Shown piece by piece: positions 9,337 through 18,297 of a stretch of 64,000 bases of DNA. Where the stretch lies: NCBI RefSeq assembly GCF_029714405.1, contig NZ_CP121651.1, positions 558,001 to 622,000 on the forward strand, in the 5' to 3' direction. This DNA is from Bradyrhizobium sp. CB82. GTDB taxonomy: Bacteria; Pseudomonadota; Alphaproteobacteria; Rhizobiales; Xanthobacteraceae. Within the stretch, counting starts at the first letter, position 1. Each line of letters begins with the position of its first letter. The notes under the pieces were generated by a model. That model did no database searches, was not told the origin of the DNA, and saw only the letters and a program-made list of their open reading frames with translations. The translations under genes were made by a program, and so were the position numbers.

Positions 9337-10713
9337 ATGTTTTCCGCAAAAGAAGCCGTCGGTGAGAATCGTTCGGCGAGCGCGCCGACCCTCGAGTTGC
9401 ACGAAATACAGGCGACCGTGCTTAGACCGAGGCCAGCACCATACTTTGGCACCCACGTGCTCTTGCGCATCGACGATGCTCAAGCGGGCCGCGCGTTTCT
9501 CCGCCGGCTGACACCGTATGTCGATTCTGCCGCAGACTCGCGGATCGCAGCCAATGCCTGGCTGGACGTCGGGATCAGCTATGCGGGCCTCGAAGCTCTC
9601 GGACTTTCCCAGGAGTCGCTGCAGAGCTTCCCCGAGGCGTTCCGCGTCGGGATGGCAGCCCGAGCCCGGCAACTGGGGGACGACGGTGTCAACGATCCGA
9701 AGAATTGGGACAAGCCGTTCGGCACAGGTCAAGTTCATATCGGCGTGAGCGTATTCACCGATTCGGAGGAAAAGCGGCGGCGCGCCCTCGCCATTGCTCG
9801 CGAGCAATACGAGGGCTTTTCGGGCGTCAGCGTTTTAGGCATGCAGGACTTCGGCGCCCAGCCGGGCGACCTCAATGCGCTGGGTTACAAGGACGGCATC
9901 GACCAGCCGGCGATCGAGGGCAGCGGCATCGAGCTTCCGCCGGCCTATGGACGGCGGATCAAGGCCGGCGAGTTCATCCTTGGATATCCGGGTGAGGCCG
10001 GGGGCCCCCTGCCGATGCCGCATCCGGACATTCTCGGCCGCAACGGCACCTATGTGGGCTTCCGCAAATATCAGGCGCGCATCGGCGCATTCAATCGATT
10101 CCTCCGCGACAACGGCAGCACCGAGGAAGAGCGGGAACTGCTCGCCGCGAAGCTGGTCGGCCGTTGGCGCAGTGGCGCGCCGCTGACGCTGGCGCCGGAC
10201 AAAGATAACCCCGCGATTGGCGCGGACCCGCAGCGGAACAACGACTTCGATTATGCGAACGATCCGCGCGGCCGGCAGGTGCCCTTCGGCGCCCACATCC
10301 GGCGCATGAACCCGCGGGATACGAAGCTCACCCGCCTGACCGACGTCAATATCCACCGCCTCATCAGGCGCGGCACGACCTATGGACTCCCATACGATCC
10401 GCACGCGCTGTCCGAAGCAGACGATGAGGTGTCGCGCGGCAGCATATTCCTGTTCATCAGCGCCAAAGCGATGGCCACCATCGAATTTCTGCAACAAGAG
10501 TGGATCAACGAGGGCGATTTCATCGGCGCCGGCGACGAGCGCGATCCGATCATCGGACGGCAGGAGGACGGCGCGACCTTCACGATTCCGAAGGAGCCGG
10601 TCCGGCGACGCATTCACGGCATCCAAACGTTCAACGTGCTCAAGGGCGGCGAATACTTCTTCATGCCGAGCCTGTCCGCATTGAACTGGCTCGCGAACCC
10701 AACCGGAGGCTGA
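9337..10713 (+). CDS. DyP-type haem peroxidase (458 aa)
   Basis: Dye-decolourising peroxidase family. It carries the GYKDGIDQP motif (the GXXDG distal Asp motif) and the proximal-His segment PFGAHIRRMNPRD. A C-terminal block FISAKAMATIEFLQQEWINEGDF is typical of longer, class C/D-like DyPs. No Tat or Sec signal, so it is cytosolic or encapsulated. It would use H2O2 to oxidise bulky organic reductants. The upstream paralogue pair and downstream DUF4331-SRPBCC gene are co-directional and tightly spaced (2 bp to the next start), so one operon is likely. Confidence 0.92.
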   Translation: MFSAKEAVGENRSASAPTLELHEIQATVLRPRPAPYFGTHVLLRIDDAQAGRAFLRRLTPYVDSAADSRIAANAWLDVGISYAGLEALGLSQESLQSFPEAFRVGMAARARQLGDDGVNDPKNWDKPFGTGQVHIGVSVFTDSEEKRRRALAIAREQYEGFSGVSVLGMQDFGAQPGDLNALGYKDGIDQPAIEGSGIELPPAYGRRIKAGEFILGYPGEAGGPLPMPHPDILGRNGTYVGFRKYQARIGAFNRFLRDNGSTEEERELLAAKLVGRWRSGAPLTLAPDKDNPAIGADPQRNNDFDYANDPRGRQVPFGAHIRRMNPRDTKLTRLTDVNIHRLIRRGTTYGLPYDPHALSEADDEVSRGSIFLFISAKAMATIEFLQQEWINEGDFIGAGDERDPIIGRQEDGATFTIPKEPVRRRIHGIQTFNVLKGGEYFFMPSLSALNWLANPTGG

Positions 10714-10715
10714 CG

Positions 10716-12224
10716 ATGTCCGATCATGTAGACGGTCCGCGCCAGATCGGCGATCCGCCTGCCGACATCACCGACCTGTTCGCGTTCACGAGTCCGAAGG
10801 ATCCGGCGCGCACCGTCCTCGCCCTGTGTGTTTTCCCCTCAGCCGGCGAAGGTGCGGCCTTCTCGAACGTCATCGAGTACAGGATCGCCGTTCGGCGCGT
10901 AACCGTTGCTGGCATTGGCAACGCCGCGAAATTTCAGCCTGCGGATGACGAGATTCACTTCAGCTTCCGTTTCAACTTGCTGGAGCGCGATGCCACGGGA
11001 AAAGTGACGCAGCGCGGCATCTGTACTCTGCCGGACGCCCGCGAACTGCCGGTCACGGTGAACGACGAACAGGGAACGACGGCATCGGAGGGCGATGTCC
11101 GCGTATTCGCGGGGCTGCGATCCGACCCGTTCTATCTCGCCTGGATCGCCGCGACGCTCAAGAAGGTTCCCAATCTGCTGCAGCACAACAACGTGCTCTG
11201 CATGGTCGTCGAATTCGATACACGCCGCGTGCTCGATCCGGATAAAGGCTCGTTGTTCGGCGCGATCGCCGAAACAGTCCCCACGGAACCGCCCGGCCCC
11301 ATCGGACACCCTCCGGCACGCATCGACTGGATCGGGCGCCCCGAGCAGACGAACATACGGCTCAACAACCCGGCGCTGTTCGGGGTAGACGACATACGCG
11401 ACCTGTGGAATCAGCAGACGCCGTTCGCGATCTCCAAGGAGCTGCAGCCGCTGTTCCTGCAGCGCCTGAAGGACAGCTTCGCCGACTGGGATATGCGCGA
11501 CGGCAAGGCGGATTGGACGCCGGAAGCCCTCGCCGCCAACGCGAACGTCTTCCTCGACGATTTTCTGCTGTTCGATGTAGCCAAGCCTATTACCGACGAA
11601 AGCCACCTCGAGATCGAGAAGAGCACAATAGACGGCCGGTCCTATCAGACGGGAGGAGGCCGCACAGTCGACGCAAACTCGATCGACATCCTGCTCACCT
11701 GGCTCGTCAACCACGATCGGGAGTTCCTCCTCGGCGGCGCGACCGGGGCAACGAAACCCGGCATGAAAGTTTTTCCGTACTTGGCCACGCCGAACACGGA
11801 ATTGCAGATCATCGCCGAATCTGTCGAGCTTCCAGCGGCGCCCGAAGAGGTGTGGTCGTTGATCGGACAGTTCGGCGGAGCCTGGCATCCGCTGGTTGCG
11901 AAAGTAAGCTTGACCGGTACAGGAACCGGTCAGCTCCGCACGATCGGAACGGTCGATGGCAAGGAAATGGTCGAACGTCTCGAAGCCATCGACAACGCGA
12001 AGCGGTTCTTTCGCTACACCAACATCGCCGGTATCCCCGCCTCCCATTACGCTGGCATTCTCGAAGTCACGCCGAACGGCAGCGGCTGCACCGTCGTTTG
12101 GCGCGTTCAATTCCTGGCCAACAATCAAACCGACGCTGCCGTGAGGAGAATAGTGTCGCCGCTGCTCAGGACCGGTCTCGAAAGTCTGAAATCGCGTTTT
12201 GGAGTCCCGATTCATGGAACTTGA
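10716..12224 (+). CDS. DUF4331 - SRPBCC fusion protein (502 aa)
   Basis: The N-terminal about 350 residues resemble DUF4331 (opening HVDGPRQIGDPPADITDLFAF), a family usually exported; here no signal peptide is seen. The C-terminal about 140 residues (IAESVELPAAPEEVWSLIGQ to the end) are a START/SRPBCC helix-grip domain of the polyketide-cyclase/MxaD type that binds hydrophobic ligands. The start at 10716 follows the peroxidase stop by 2 bp. A larger open frame from 10500 is only overlap with the peroxidase gene. The fusion suggests a ligand-handling protein working with the peroxidase; the substrate is unknown. Confidence 0.82.
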   Translation: MSDHVDGPRQIGDPPADITDLFAFTSPKDPARTVLALCVFPSAGEGAAFSNVIEYRIAVRRVTVAGIGNAAKFQPADDEIHFSFRFNLLERDATGKVTQRGICTLPDARELPVTVNDEQGTTASEGDVRVFAGLRSDPFYLAWIAATLKKVPNLLQHNNVLCMVVEFDTRRVLDPDKGSLFGAIAETVPTEPPGPIGHPPARIDWIGRPEQTNIRLNNPALFGVDDIRDLWNQQTPFAISKELQPLFLQRLKDSFADWDMRDGKADWTPEALAANANVFLDDFLLFDVAKPITDESHLEIEKSTIDGRSYQTGGGRTVDANSIDILLTWLVNHDREFLLGGATGATKPGMKVFPYLATPNTELQIIAESVELPAAPEEVWSLIGQFGGAWHPLVAKVSLTGTGTGQLRTIGTVDGKEMVERLEAIDNAKRFFRYTNIAGIPASHYAGILEVTPNGSGCTVVWRVQFLANNQTDAAVRRIVSPLLRTGLESLKSRFGVPIHGT

Positions 12225-13293
12225 CCAGCCCGCTCCACTCGCAACCGACGGAGAAATCGCCGCGATCAACCTGGAAAGCGCGCGCCGCGGTGCATGGGCG
12301 CGTTTTGCGCGAGACCCGCGCCTGCCGGGCGCTGCGGAGGTGATTGTCTACACCGAGAATCTGATGGCGCAATATCTCGGCGACTTGGACGCGCTCGACC
12401 GCCTGGAGGGACTGGCCTCGCAATTCGCATGCGTGGACGACTCGTTCCGCTCGGCGCTCATTTACGCCGAGGTGGCTTCAACCGTGCATCGCTTTACCAA
12501 TGCACGAAACCACCTCGCGCGGGCCGCGTCGTTGGGCGGGCCGCGTGAGGAGATCGAACGCCACGTCTTGAGCATCGATCAGGCCTGTGGCGTGGAGCTC
12601 GATGCGGTACTTGCCGCGCGACGCCGAATCGCGGCGGCGAGCGGCCGGCTCGAAGACCTGGTGCCGCTCGGCGCCTTGCTTGCCGATTTCGAGCGCTTCG
12701 CCGAGGCGGACGCTATCTATCGGCAGGCGTTGTCCTCGTACGACGACGTTTCACCGTTCCCGCTGGCGTGGGTCTGCTTTCAGCTCGGCATGCTGTGGGG
12801 AGAGCTCGTGCCCGAGCCGGACCCCAACCTCGCCGCGCTCTGGTATCGACGCGCAATTGCCTACCTGCCGGGCTATGTGAAGGCGCGGGTGCACCTGGCA
12901 GAGATCTACACGAGTCAAGGTCGCAACGTCGAGGCGGAAGCGTTACTTTTGCCCGCGCTTTCGAGCCGCGATCCGGAGGTCCGCTGGCGTCTTGCCGACG
13001 TGCTGATGGCGCAAGGCAGGTTCGAAGAGGCCGAGAGACAGCTCGATGCCGCACGGGTCGGCTTCGATCAGCTTCTCGGGAGGTATCTACTCGCCTTCGC
13101 AGACCACGCCGCTGAGTTCTATGCCGGCAGCGGCAACGATTGGCGGCGCGCGCTCGAACTCGCGCGGACGAATGTCGCCAATCGTCCCACGCGCCGTGCC
13201 GTCAAGCAGGCGCATGCCATCGCGGCGATCGCCAACGAAGTCGGATCCGCAATTGGTCTACGCGAAGCGTCCGGCGTTGCAATGCCGACATGA
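12214..13293 (+). CDS. TPR-repeat protein (359 aa)
   Basis: All-helical protein with tetratricopeptide-like repeats, clearest at AEADAIYRQALSSYDD, PNLAALWYRRAIAYLPGYVKARVHLAEIYTSQGR and RWRLADVLMAQGRFEEAERQLDAA. No signal peptide. Its ATG overlaps the end of the DUF4331-SRPBCC gene by 11 bp, so translation is probably coupled. It likely scaffolds protein contacts within the peroxidase system. Confidence 0.8.
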   Translation: MELDQPAPLATDGEIAAINLESARRGAWARFARDPRLPGAAEVIVYTENLMAQYLGDLDALDRLEGLASQFACVDDSFRSALIYAEVASTVHRFTNARNHLARAASLGGPREEIERHVLSIDQACGVELDAVLAARRRIAAASGRLEDLVPLGALLADFERFAEADAIYRQALSSYDDVSPFPLAWVCFQLGMLWGELVPEPDPNLAALWYRRAIAYLPGYVKARVHLAEIYTSQGRNVEAEALLLPALSSRDPEVRWRLADVLMAQGRFEEAERQLDAARVGFDQLLGRYLLAFADHAAEFYAGSGNDWRRALELARTNVANRPTRRAVKQAHAIAAIANEVGSAIGLREASGVAMPT

Positions 13294-13458
13294 CGATCGA
13301 TCGCACGCCCTTCGTCTCGGGCATCGGCGCGATCGATGTCGCTTCGCACCGATTTGCCGTTCTTTGGAAGTCTTCATTCACGCAATCGACTCCGCTCGTG
13401 TAATCACTGATCTCGCGATGAGGCAAACCGCGCACGTCACAATTTCCAGGAGGAAGCG

Positions 13459-13839
13459 TTGATCAAGGTTAGCGTCATATATCCATACCAACCGGATGTG
13501 CGGTTTGACCACGATTATTACCGCACTAAACACCTTCCGCTCATCAAGAGCAGGATGGGTGCCGCCTTGAAATACTACGCCATCGACAAGGGGCTCGTGG
13601 ACAGGGATGGGAAATCTCCCAGCGCATATGTTGCGATGTGCCACCTGCTGTGTGACTCGCTCGACGAATACCAGTCGGCGTTTGCACCGCATGCCCGCGA
13701 GATCCAGGGAGACATACGCAACTTCACCGACGTGACGCCGATCATTCAGATCAGCGAGGTGGTGGTCGAAAACTCCGCCATGCTTGGGACCGATTCGCTG
13801 CATCGAATCCTACCCACGCCCGATCGAGTGGTCCGATGA
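13459..13839 (+). CDS. EthD-family protein (126 aa)
   Basis: EthD/dimeric ferredoxin-like barrel protein: VSVIYPYQPDVRFDHDYYRTKHLPLIK matches the family N-terminus with the H.P segment. The start codon is TTG at 13459, chosen because a strong AGGAGG lies just upstream and no ATG gives the full domain. EthD proteins accompany oxidative degradation systems, but their biochemical role is unclear. The 165-bp gap from the TPR gene may hold a promoter. The stop overlaps the next ATG as ATGA. Confidence 0.85.
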   Translation: MIKVSVIYPYQPDVRFDHDYYRTKHLPLIKSRMGAALKYYAIDKGLVDRDGKSPSAYVAMCHLLCDSLDEYQSAFAPHAREIQGDIRNFTDVTPIIQISEVVVENSAMLGTDSLHRILPTPDRVVR

Positions 13840-14021
13840 CGAGAATCATGGCGCTTCTTCTTGCCGCGTCGAGCATGCCGGCGCAAGCACATGAATCACT
13901 CGCGCCACATGCGCATCCCCACGGATTGAGCATGTTGGCGGGAAACGACGCCGTCATATGCGTGCTGTTCGCGCTCGCCGCTGCCTTGATCGCCTATTGG
14001 AGATTCGGGCGCGCGCCCTGA
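13836..14021 (+). CDS. small membrane protein (61 aa)
   Basis: Begins in a 4-bp ATGA overlap with the EthD gene. An N-terminal signal-like stretch (MALLLAASSMPAQA) is followed by a His-rich segment (HESLAPHAHPHG) and one C-terminal membrane helix (VICVLFALAAALIAYW). The His cluster could bind copper or another metal at the periplasmic face. Possible anchor or metal-handling subunit for the cytochrome/Mo-hydroxylase unit; inference only. Confidence 0.65.
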   Translation: MTRIMALLLAASSMPAQAHESLAPHAHPHGLSMLAGNDAVICVLFALAAALIAYWRFGRAP

Positions 14022-14048
14022 ACGCAAGAAAGGCCCCAGGAGGTCGTC

Positions 14049-15344
14049 GTGTTCAAGAAGCTGCTCATCGCGACCGTTACACTCGGATGTCTCGGGCTTG
14101 CAGGTTTTGGCGCGCTGGCATGGCGGCCGGCCATCGCTCCGGTGGTGCGGCCGGCTGCGGGCAGCTTCGCACCGGAACTGATCGTCAGAGGCGAAGCACT
14201 CGCAGGCGGGGGCTATTGCGCGGCGTGTCACACCGCAAAAGGCGGCGAGAAGTTCGCCGGCGGTTATGCGATGGAAACTCCGTTCGGCGCGATCTATTCG
14301 ACCAACATCACCCCTGATCCGGAGACCGGCATAGGCAGTTGGTCGGAGGCAGCCTTCAGACGCGCCATGCATGAAGGCGTCTCGCGTGACGGCTCGCATC
14401 TCCTTCCGGTGTTCTCCTACGACCATTTCACCAAACTCTCCGACGATGACGTGCGCGCGCTCTACGCCTACTTCATGACCAGACCTCCGGTTCATGCCGC
14501 ACGGCAGCAGAACGGCATCCCGTTTCCGTTCAACATCCGCTACCTGCAGGCAGGATGGAAATTGCTGTTCTTCAGGCCAGGCCGTTTCGAGCCGGATGCC
14601 GAGAAGAGCGCGGAGTGGAATCGCGGCGCCTACCTCGCGCTCGGCTTGAGCCACTGCGGCGCCTGCCATACACCGCGCAACCTGCTGGGAGCGGAGATAT
14701 CCGGCAACGCTTATGGCGGCGCGGTGATCGACAACTGGGTCGCGCCGCCGTTAACGGCTGCAAATCCCGCGCCGGCCTGGACGCACGAAGAACTCTACGA
14801 CTACCTGCGCACGGGCACGAGCAAACTGCATGGAACCGCCGCCGGACCGATGTACCCCGTTGTGCAGGGGCTTGGTGCGCTGCCGGACTCCGACATACGC
14901 GCGCTCGCGACCTATTTCGCCGATCTCGACAAGGCGGCGGACCGGCTGCCATACGTCTCCGGCGCGGTGAGCCTTGCGATGTCCAGCGCAGTGGCCAAGC
15001 AGGGCGCGCCGTTCGATCCCGACGCGCGGCTCTACGCCGCAGCTTGCGCGTCCTGTCACTACAACGCAACCAACGCGCCGCTCGCCGCGCGGCCCGATCT
15101 GGCGCTCAACAGCGCCGTGCATCTTTCCGACCCGAGCAATCTGATCCAAGTCATCCTGCAAGGCATCGGCTCCGAGGCGGGAATGCCCGGTGTCGTGATG
15201 CCTGCCTTCGCCGGCGCATTCAGCGATACCGAAATCGCCCGCATCGCCGCGTACCTGCGGCGGACGCGCACGAGCCTGCCGCCCTGGCCGGATCTCGCGG
15301 CGAGGATCGCAGAGATCCGCCGGCACAACAGTAAGGCCAATTGA
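14049..15344 (+). CDS. tri-haem cytochrome c, dehydrogenase electron-transfer subunit (431 aa)
   Basis: N-terminal signal/anchor (MFKKLLIATVTLGCLGLAGFGALAW), then three CxxCH haem sites (CAACH, CGACH, CASCH). This is the layout of cytochrome c subunits of membrane-bound alcohol/aldehyde dehydrogenases. Start codon is GTG with CCAGGAGG upstream. With the 2Fe-2S and Mo subunits that follow, it forms an AldFGH-like periplasmic aldehyde-oxidising complex that would pass electrons to quinone or an oxidase. The assignment to aldehydes is by analogy. Confidence 0.88.
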   Translation: MFKKLLIATVTLGCLGLAGFGALAWRPAIAPVVRPAAGSFAPELIVRGEALAGGGYCAACHTAKGGEKFAGGYAMETPFGAIYSTNITPDPETGIGSWSEAAFRRAMHEGVSRDGSHLLPVFSYDHFTKLSDDDVRALYAYFMTRPPVHAARQQNGIPFPFNIRYLQAGWKLLFFRPGRFEPDAEKSAEWNRGAYLALGLSHCGACHTPRNLLGAEISGNAYGGAVIDNWVAPPLTAANPAPAWTHEELYDYLRTGTSKLHGTAAGPMYPVVQGLGALPDSDIRALATYFADLDKAADRLPYVSGAVSLAMSSAVAKQGAPFDPDARLYAAACASCHYNATNAPLAARPDLALNSAVHLSDPSNLIQVILQGIGSEAGMPGVVMPAFAGAFSDTEIARIAAYLRRTRTSLPPWPDLAARIAEIRRHNSKAN

Positions 15345-15361
15345 ACGATCGGAGACCGAAC

Positions 15362-15835
15362 ATGACCACATTTCACATCAATGGCCGCGCGGTAACGGTC
15401 GACGCCGAGGAGGACACGCCCTTGTTGTGGGTGATCCGCGACGACATCGGCCTCACCGGCACGAAGTTCGGCTGCGGAATCGGGATGTGCGGCGCCTGCA
15501 CGGTCCACGTCGGCGGCCGACCCACGCGCTCGTGCATAACGCCGCTTGCCAGCGTGGCCGGCGCAGAGGTCACCACCATCGAGGGCCTTGATCCCGAGAA
15601 CCGGCATCCAGTGCAAGAGGCGTGGGCCGACCTTCAGGTTCCTCAATGCGGCTACTGCCAGTCGGGCCAGATCATGCAGGCGGCATCGCTCATCAAGGAC
15701 TTTCCGTCTCCGACCGATCAGGACATCGATGTCGTCATGGCCGGAAATCTGTGCCGATGCATGACCTATGTCCGCATCCGCGACGCGATCAAACAAGCCG
15801 CCGCCCAATCAAGGAAGGTTGCGAGCGATGACTGA
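15362..15835 (+). CDS. iorA: (2Fe-2S) subunit of xanthine-dehydrogenase-family oxidoreductase (157 aa)
   Basis: Two [2Fe-2S] clusters: plant-ferredoxin type CGIGMCGACTVHVGG..TRSC in the N-half, and CGYCQSGQIMQA...NLCRCMTY in the C-half. Length and order fit the small subunit of isoquinoline-1-oxidoreductase-like enzymes. The ATG at 15362 is chosen over an upstream ATG at 15341 because the ferredoxin fold starts here. Its stop overlaps the large-subunit start by 8 bp. The symbol reflects family similarity; the true substrate is unknown. Confidence 0.87.
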   Translation: MTTFHINGRAVTVDAEEDTPLLWVIRDDIGLTGTKFGCGIGMCGACTVHVGGRPTRSCITPLASVAGAEVTTIEGLDPENRHPVQEAWADLQVPQCGYCQSGQIMQAASLIKDFPSPTDQDIDVVMAGNLCRCMTYVRIRDAIKQAAAQSRKVASDD

Positions 15836-18098
15836 GCCAGACAATCAGAGCGCGCTTTCGCGCCGCATGTTCTTGATCGGCCTGACCGGCACCGCCGCCA
15901 CCTTCGCTTTCGCGCCAGGAAAAGCGACGGCGCTGGAGTCGGCCGCCTTTGAGCCCACCATTTGGTACAACGTCGACCGCAATGGCATCGTGACCGTGAA
16001 CATCGCCCGCGCGGAAATGGGCCAGCATATCGGCACGGCCATCGCGCGCATCCTCGCTGACGAGCTCGAGGTTGAATGGGGCAATGTGCGCATCTCGATG
16101 GTCGACGCCGATCCGAAGTGGGGCGTTATGGTTACGGGCGGCAGCAAGTCGGTGTGGCTCGATTTCCCGGTCTACAGCCGCGCGGGTGCCGCGGGCCGCA
16201 TCGCCCTTGTCGAGGCCGGAGCAAGGCTGCTCGGAGCGAGCCCGTCGCAATGTGTCGCGCGCCAGGGCGCCGTGTTCGCCGCAAATCGATCCATCTCCTA
16301 CGGTGAGATCATCAGTCGCGGGGAGCCGACGCGCAAATTCACGCCGGAAGAACTCGCGGAGCTGCCGATCAAGTCGCCCTCGAAGCGGCAGCTGATCGGA
16401 AAAAAGACCGATGCGCTGGACATCCCGGCGAAGATCAATGGTACGGCGCGTTACGGTATCGATGCTGCGGTCGCGGGCATGGTCTATGCCCGGCCAAAAC
16501 TTCCTCCGACGCGATACGGTTCGGTGGTCCGCGCCGTCGACGACGCGGCGGCGAAGCGGGTCAAGGGATATATCGCGAGCCTGGTGCTGGAGGATCCCTC
16601 CAATACAGTGCCCGGTTGGGTCGTCGTGTGCGCGACGTCCTATCCGGCGGCGATCCGCGCCGCCGACCTTGTCAAGGTCGACTGGTCCGCGGGCGATCCC
16701 GCGCAGGTGTCGGAGCAAGACATCCTCGACTACGGCGCCATGCAGATCGCCGCGCCACGCGGGGGAGCGCTTGTGGTTGACGACACTAAGGTCGATTTGG
16801 CCTTTCGCGCAGCTGCGTCCACGATCGAGCGGACATACACCACCGGCAGCGTTCTTCATGCCCAGCTCGAGCCGGTGAACGCGCTCGCCTTCGAGAAGGA
16901 CGGCCGCTTCGAGATTCATACCGGCAGCCAGGCGCAGACCACGATCCTGCCCGTGCTCGCGCAAGCGCTCGGCCTGCCTCAGGAGCGCATCATCATGCGC
17001 ACCTATCCGATGGGTGGGGCGTTCGGGCGCCGGCTCAATACCGATTATGCGGTCCCCGCCGCGCTTGCCGCCAAGACTCTTGGCAAGCCCGTGAAGCTGG
17101 TGCTGACACGCCCGGACGACATGCGCTTCGATTCGTTTCGATCGCCGTCGATCCAGAAATTGCGGCTGGCATTCGATGCGCAGGGCAAAGTGACGGCGAT
17201 GGAGCATCATGCGTCGGCCGGCTGGCCGACCGCCGTCTATGCGGCGCCGGCCGACTTGCCGAAGACAGCTGATGGGACCCCCTATGATCCATTTGCCATC
17301 GACGGCGCCGACCATTGGTACAGCGTGGGTGCGCAACGTGTCCGCGCTCTCTCCAACGACCTTGCCAACACCGCGTTTCGTCCTGGCTATCTGCGAGCGG
17401 TGAGTCCCGGCTGGACCAACTGGGCGATCGAGAGCTTCATGGACGAGGTGGCGCGGATGACTGGCGCGGACGCCGTCGCGTTCCGCATAGGGCTACTGGA
17501 CGGCGCCGGCCGCAATGCCGGGGCAGCGCCCAGCGCAACAGGCGGAGCGAAGCGTCAGGCAGCCGTGCTCAGGCGAGCTGCTGAAAAGGCCGGATGGGGC
17601 ATTGCCATGCCGGCGGGCACCGGACTTGGCGTCGCCACCACCTTCGGTCAGGCACGCTCAATGCCCACATGGACCGCCTGCGTCGCACGCGTTCGCGTCG
17701 ACCGCAACAGCGGCGCTGTCTCGGTCGAAAAGCTCACCATCGTCGTCGATGCGGGTACGCTTGTTCATCCAGACGGAGCGCTCGCGCAAGTCGAAGGCGG
17801 CGCCTTGTGGGGCCTGAGCATGGCGCTTCACGAGGGAACCGAGTTCCGCAACGGCCAGGTGAAAGACACGAATTTCCACAGCTACACGCCGCTGCGCATC
17901 GGTGACGTGCCGGAGCTCGACATCGAATTCATCGAGAGCACCGAGGCTCCGGTCGGTCTCGGCGAGCCGGGCACGACGGTCGTCGCGCCCGCCATCGGCA
18001 ATGCCATTTTTGCCGCCGCCGGGATTCGCTTGCGCGATCTTCCAATTCGGCCGGCTGCCGTACTCGCCGCACTCCGATCGCGGTCAAGCTCACACTGA
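15828..18098 (+). CDS. iorB: molybdenum cofactor-binding subunit, IorB-like (756 aa)
   Basis: The N-terminus carries a twin-arginine-like leader (SRRMFLIGLTGTAATFAFAP), so the folded enzyme is probably Tat-exported with the small subunit. Characteristic molybdopterin-binding stretches are GGAFGRRLNTDYAVPAALAAK, LEPVNALAF and a C-terminal VGLGEPGTTVVAPAIGNAIF containing the GEPG segment near the active-site Glu. The length is usual for the isoquinoline 1-oxidoreductase beta-subunit branch. The likely reaction is hydroxylation of an aldehyde or N-heterocycle, with electrons passed to the tri-haem cytochrome. Confidence 0.88.
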   Translation: MTEPDNQSALSRRMFLIGLTGTAATFAFAPGKATALESAAFEPTIWYNVDRNGIVTVNIARAEMGQHIGTAIARILADELEVEWGNVRISMVDADPKWGVMVTGGSKSVWLDFPVYSRAGAAGRIALVEAGARLLGASPSQCVARQGAVFAANRSISYGEIISRGEPTRKFTPEELAELPIKSPSKRQLIGKKTDALDIPAKINGTARYGIDAAVAGMVYARPKLPPTRYGSVVRAVDDAAAKRVKGYIASLVLEDPSNTVPGWVVVCATSYPAAIRAADLVKVDWSAGDPAQVSEQDILDYGAMQIAAPRGGALVVDDTKVDLAFRAAASTIERTYTTGSVLHAQLEPVNALAFEKDGRFEIHTGSQAQTTILPVLAQALGLPQERIIMRTYPMGGAFGRRLNTDYAVPAALAAKTLGKPVKLVLTRPDDMRFDSFRSPSIQKLRLAFDAQGKVTAMEHHASAGWPTAVYAAPADLPKTADGTPYDPFAIDGADHWYSVGAQRVRALSNDLANTAFRPGYLRAVSPGWTNWAIESFMDEVARMTGADAVAFRIGLLDGAGRNAGAAPSATGGAKRQAAVLRRAAEKAGWGIAMPAGTGLGVATTFGQARSMPTWTACVARVRVDRNSGAVSVEKLTIVVDAGTLVHPDGALAQVEGGALWGLSMALHEGTEFRNGQVKDTNFHSYTPLRIGDVPELDIEFIESTEAPVGLGEPGTTVVAPAIGNAIFAAAGIRLRDLPIRPAAVLAALRSRSSSH

Positions 18099-18199
18099 CT
18101 CGGTCATTTGGTTCGCGCAAATCGAGCGATGTCGGCCAGCAGTGCTCACCGATGCGGTCGCGCCGTTGACGCGCGCAGTCTGGAAAGCGACCGCGCACC

Positions 18200-18235
18200 T
18201 TAGCAGCAACTTGGCGCGATTTGCAGGGCTTTACT
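18200..18235 (+). promoter_or_regulatory. 36-bp motif with 10-bp direct repeat, copy 2
   Basis: Contains TTGGCGCGATTTGC and GGGCTTTACT; 32 of 36 positions match copy 1 by eye. It lies about 62 bp before the ATG at 18298, inside the otherwise featureless gap after iorB. Confidence 0.6.
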
Positions 18236-18297
18236 CCGCAGAGGCTAACCCCTGTGTCAATAGATGTCGGCTCAACCGTGACGCCAAAGGAAAAATC

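Noticed and set aside
7795..9807. 670-residue open frame on the minus strand
   Set aside because: It runs antisense through three well-supported plus-strand genes, has no family signature and arises from GC-rich codon bias.
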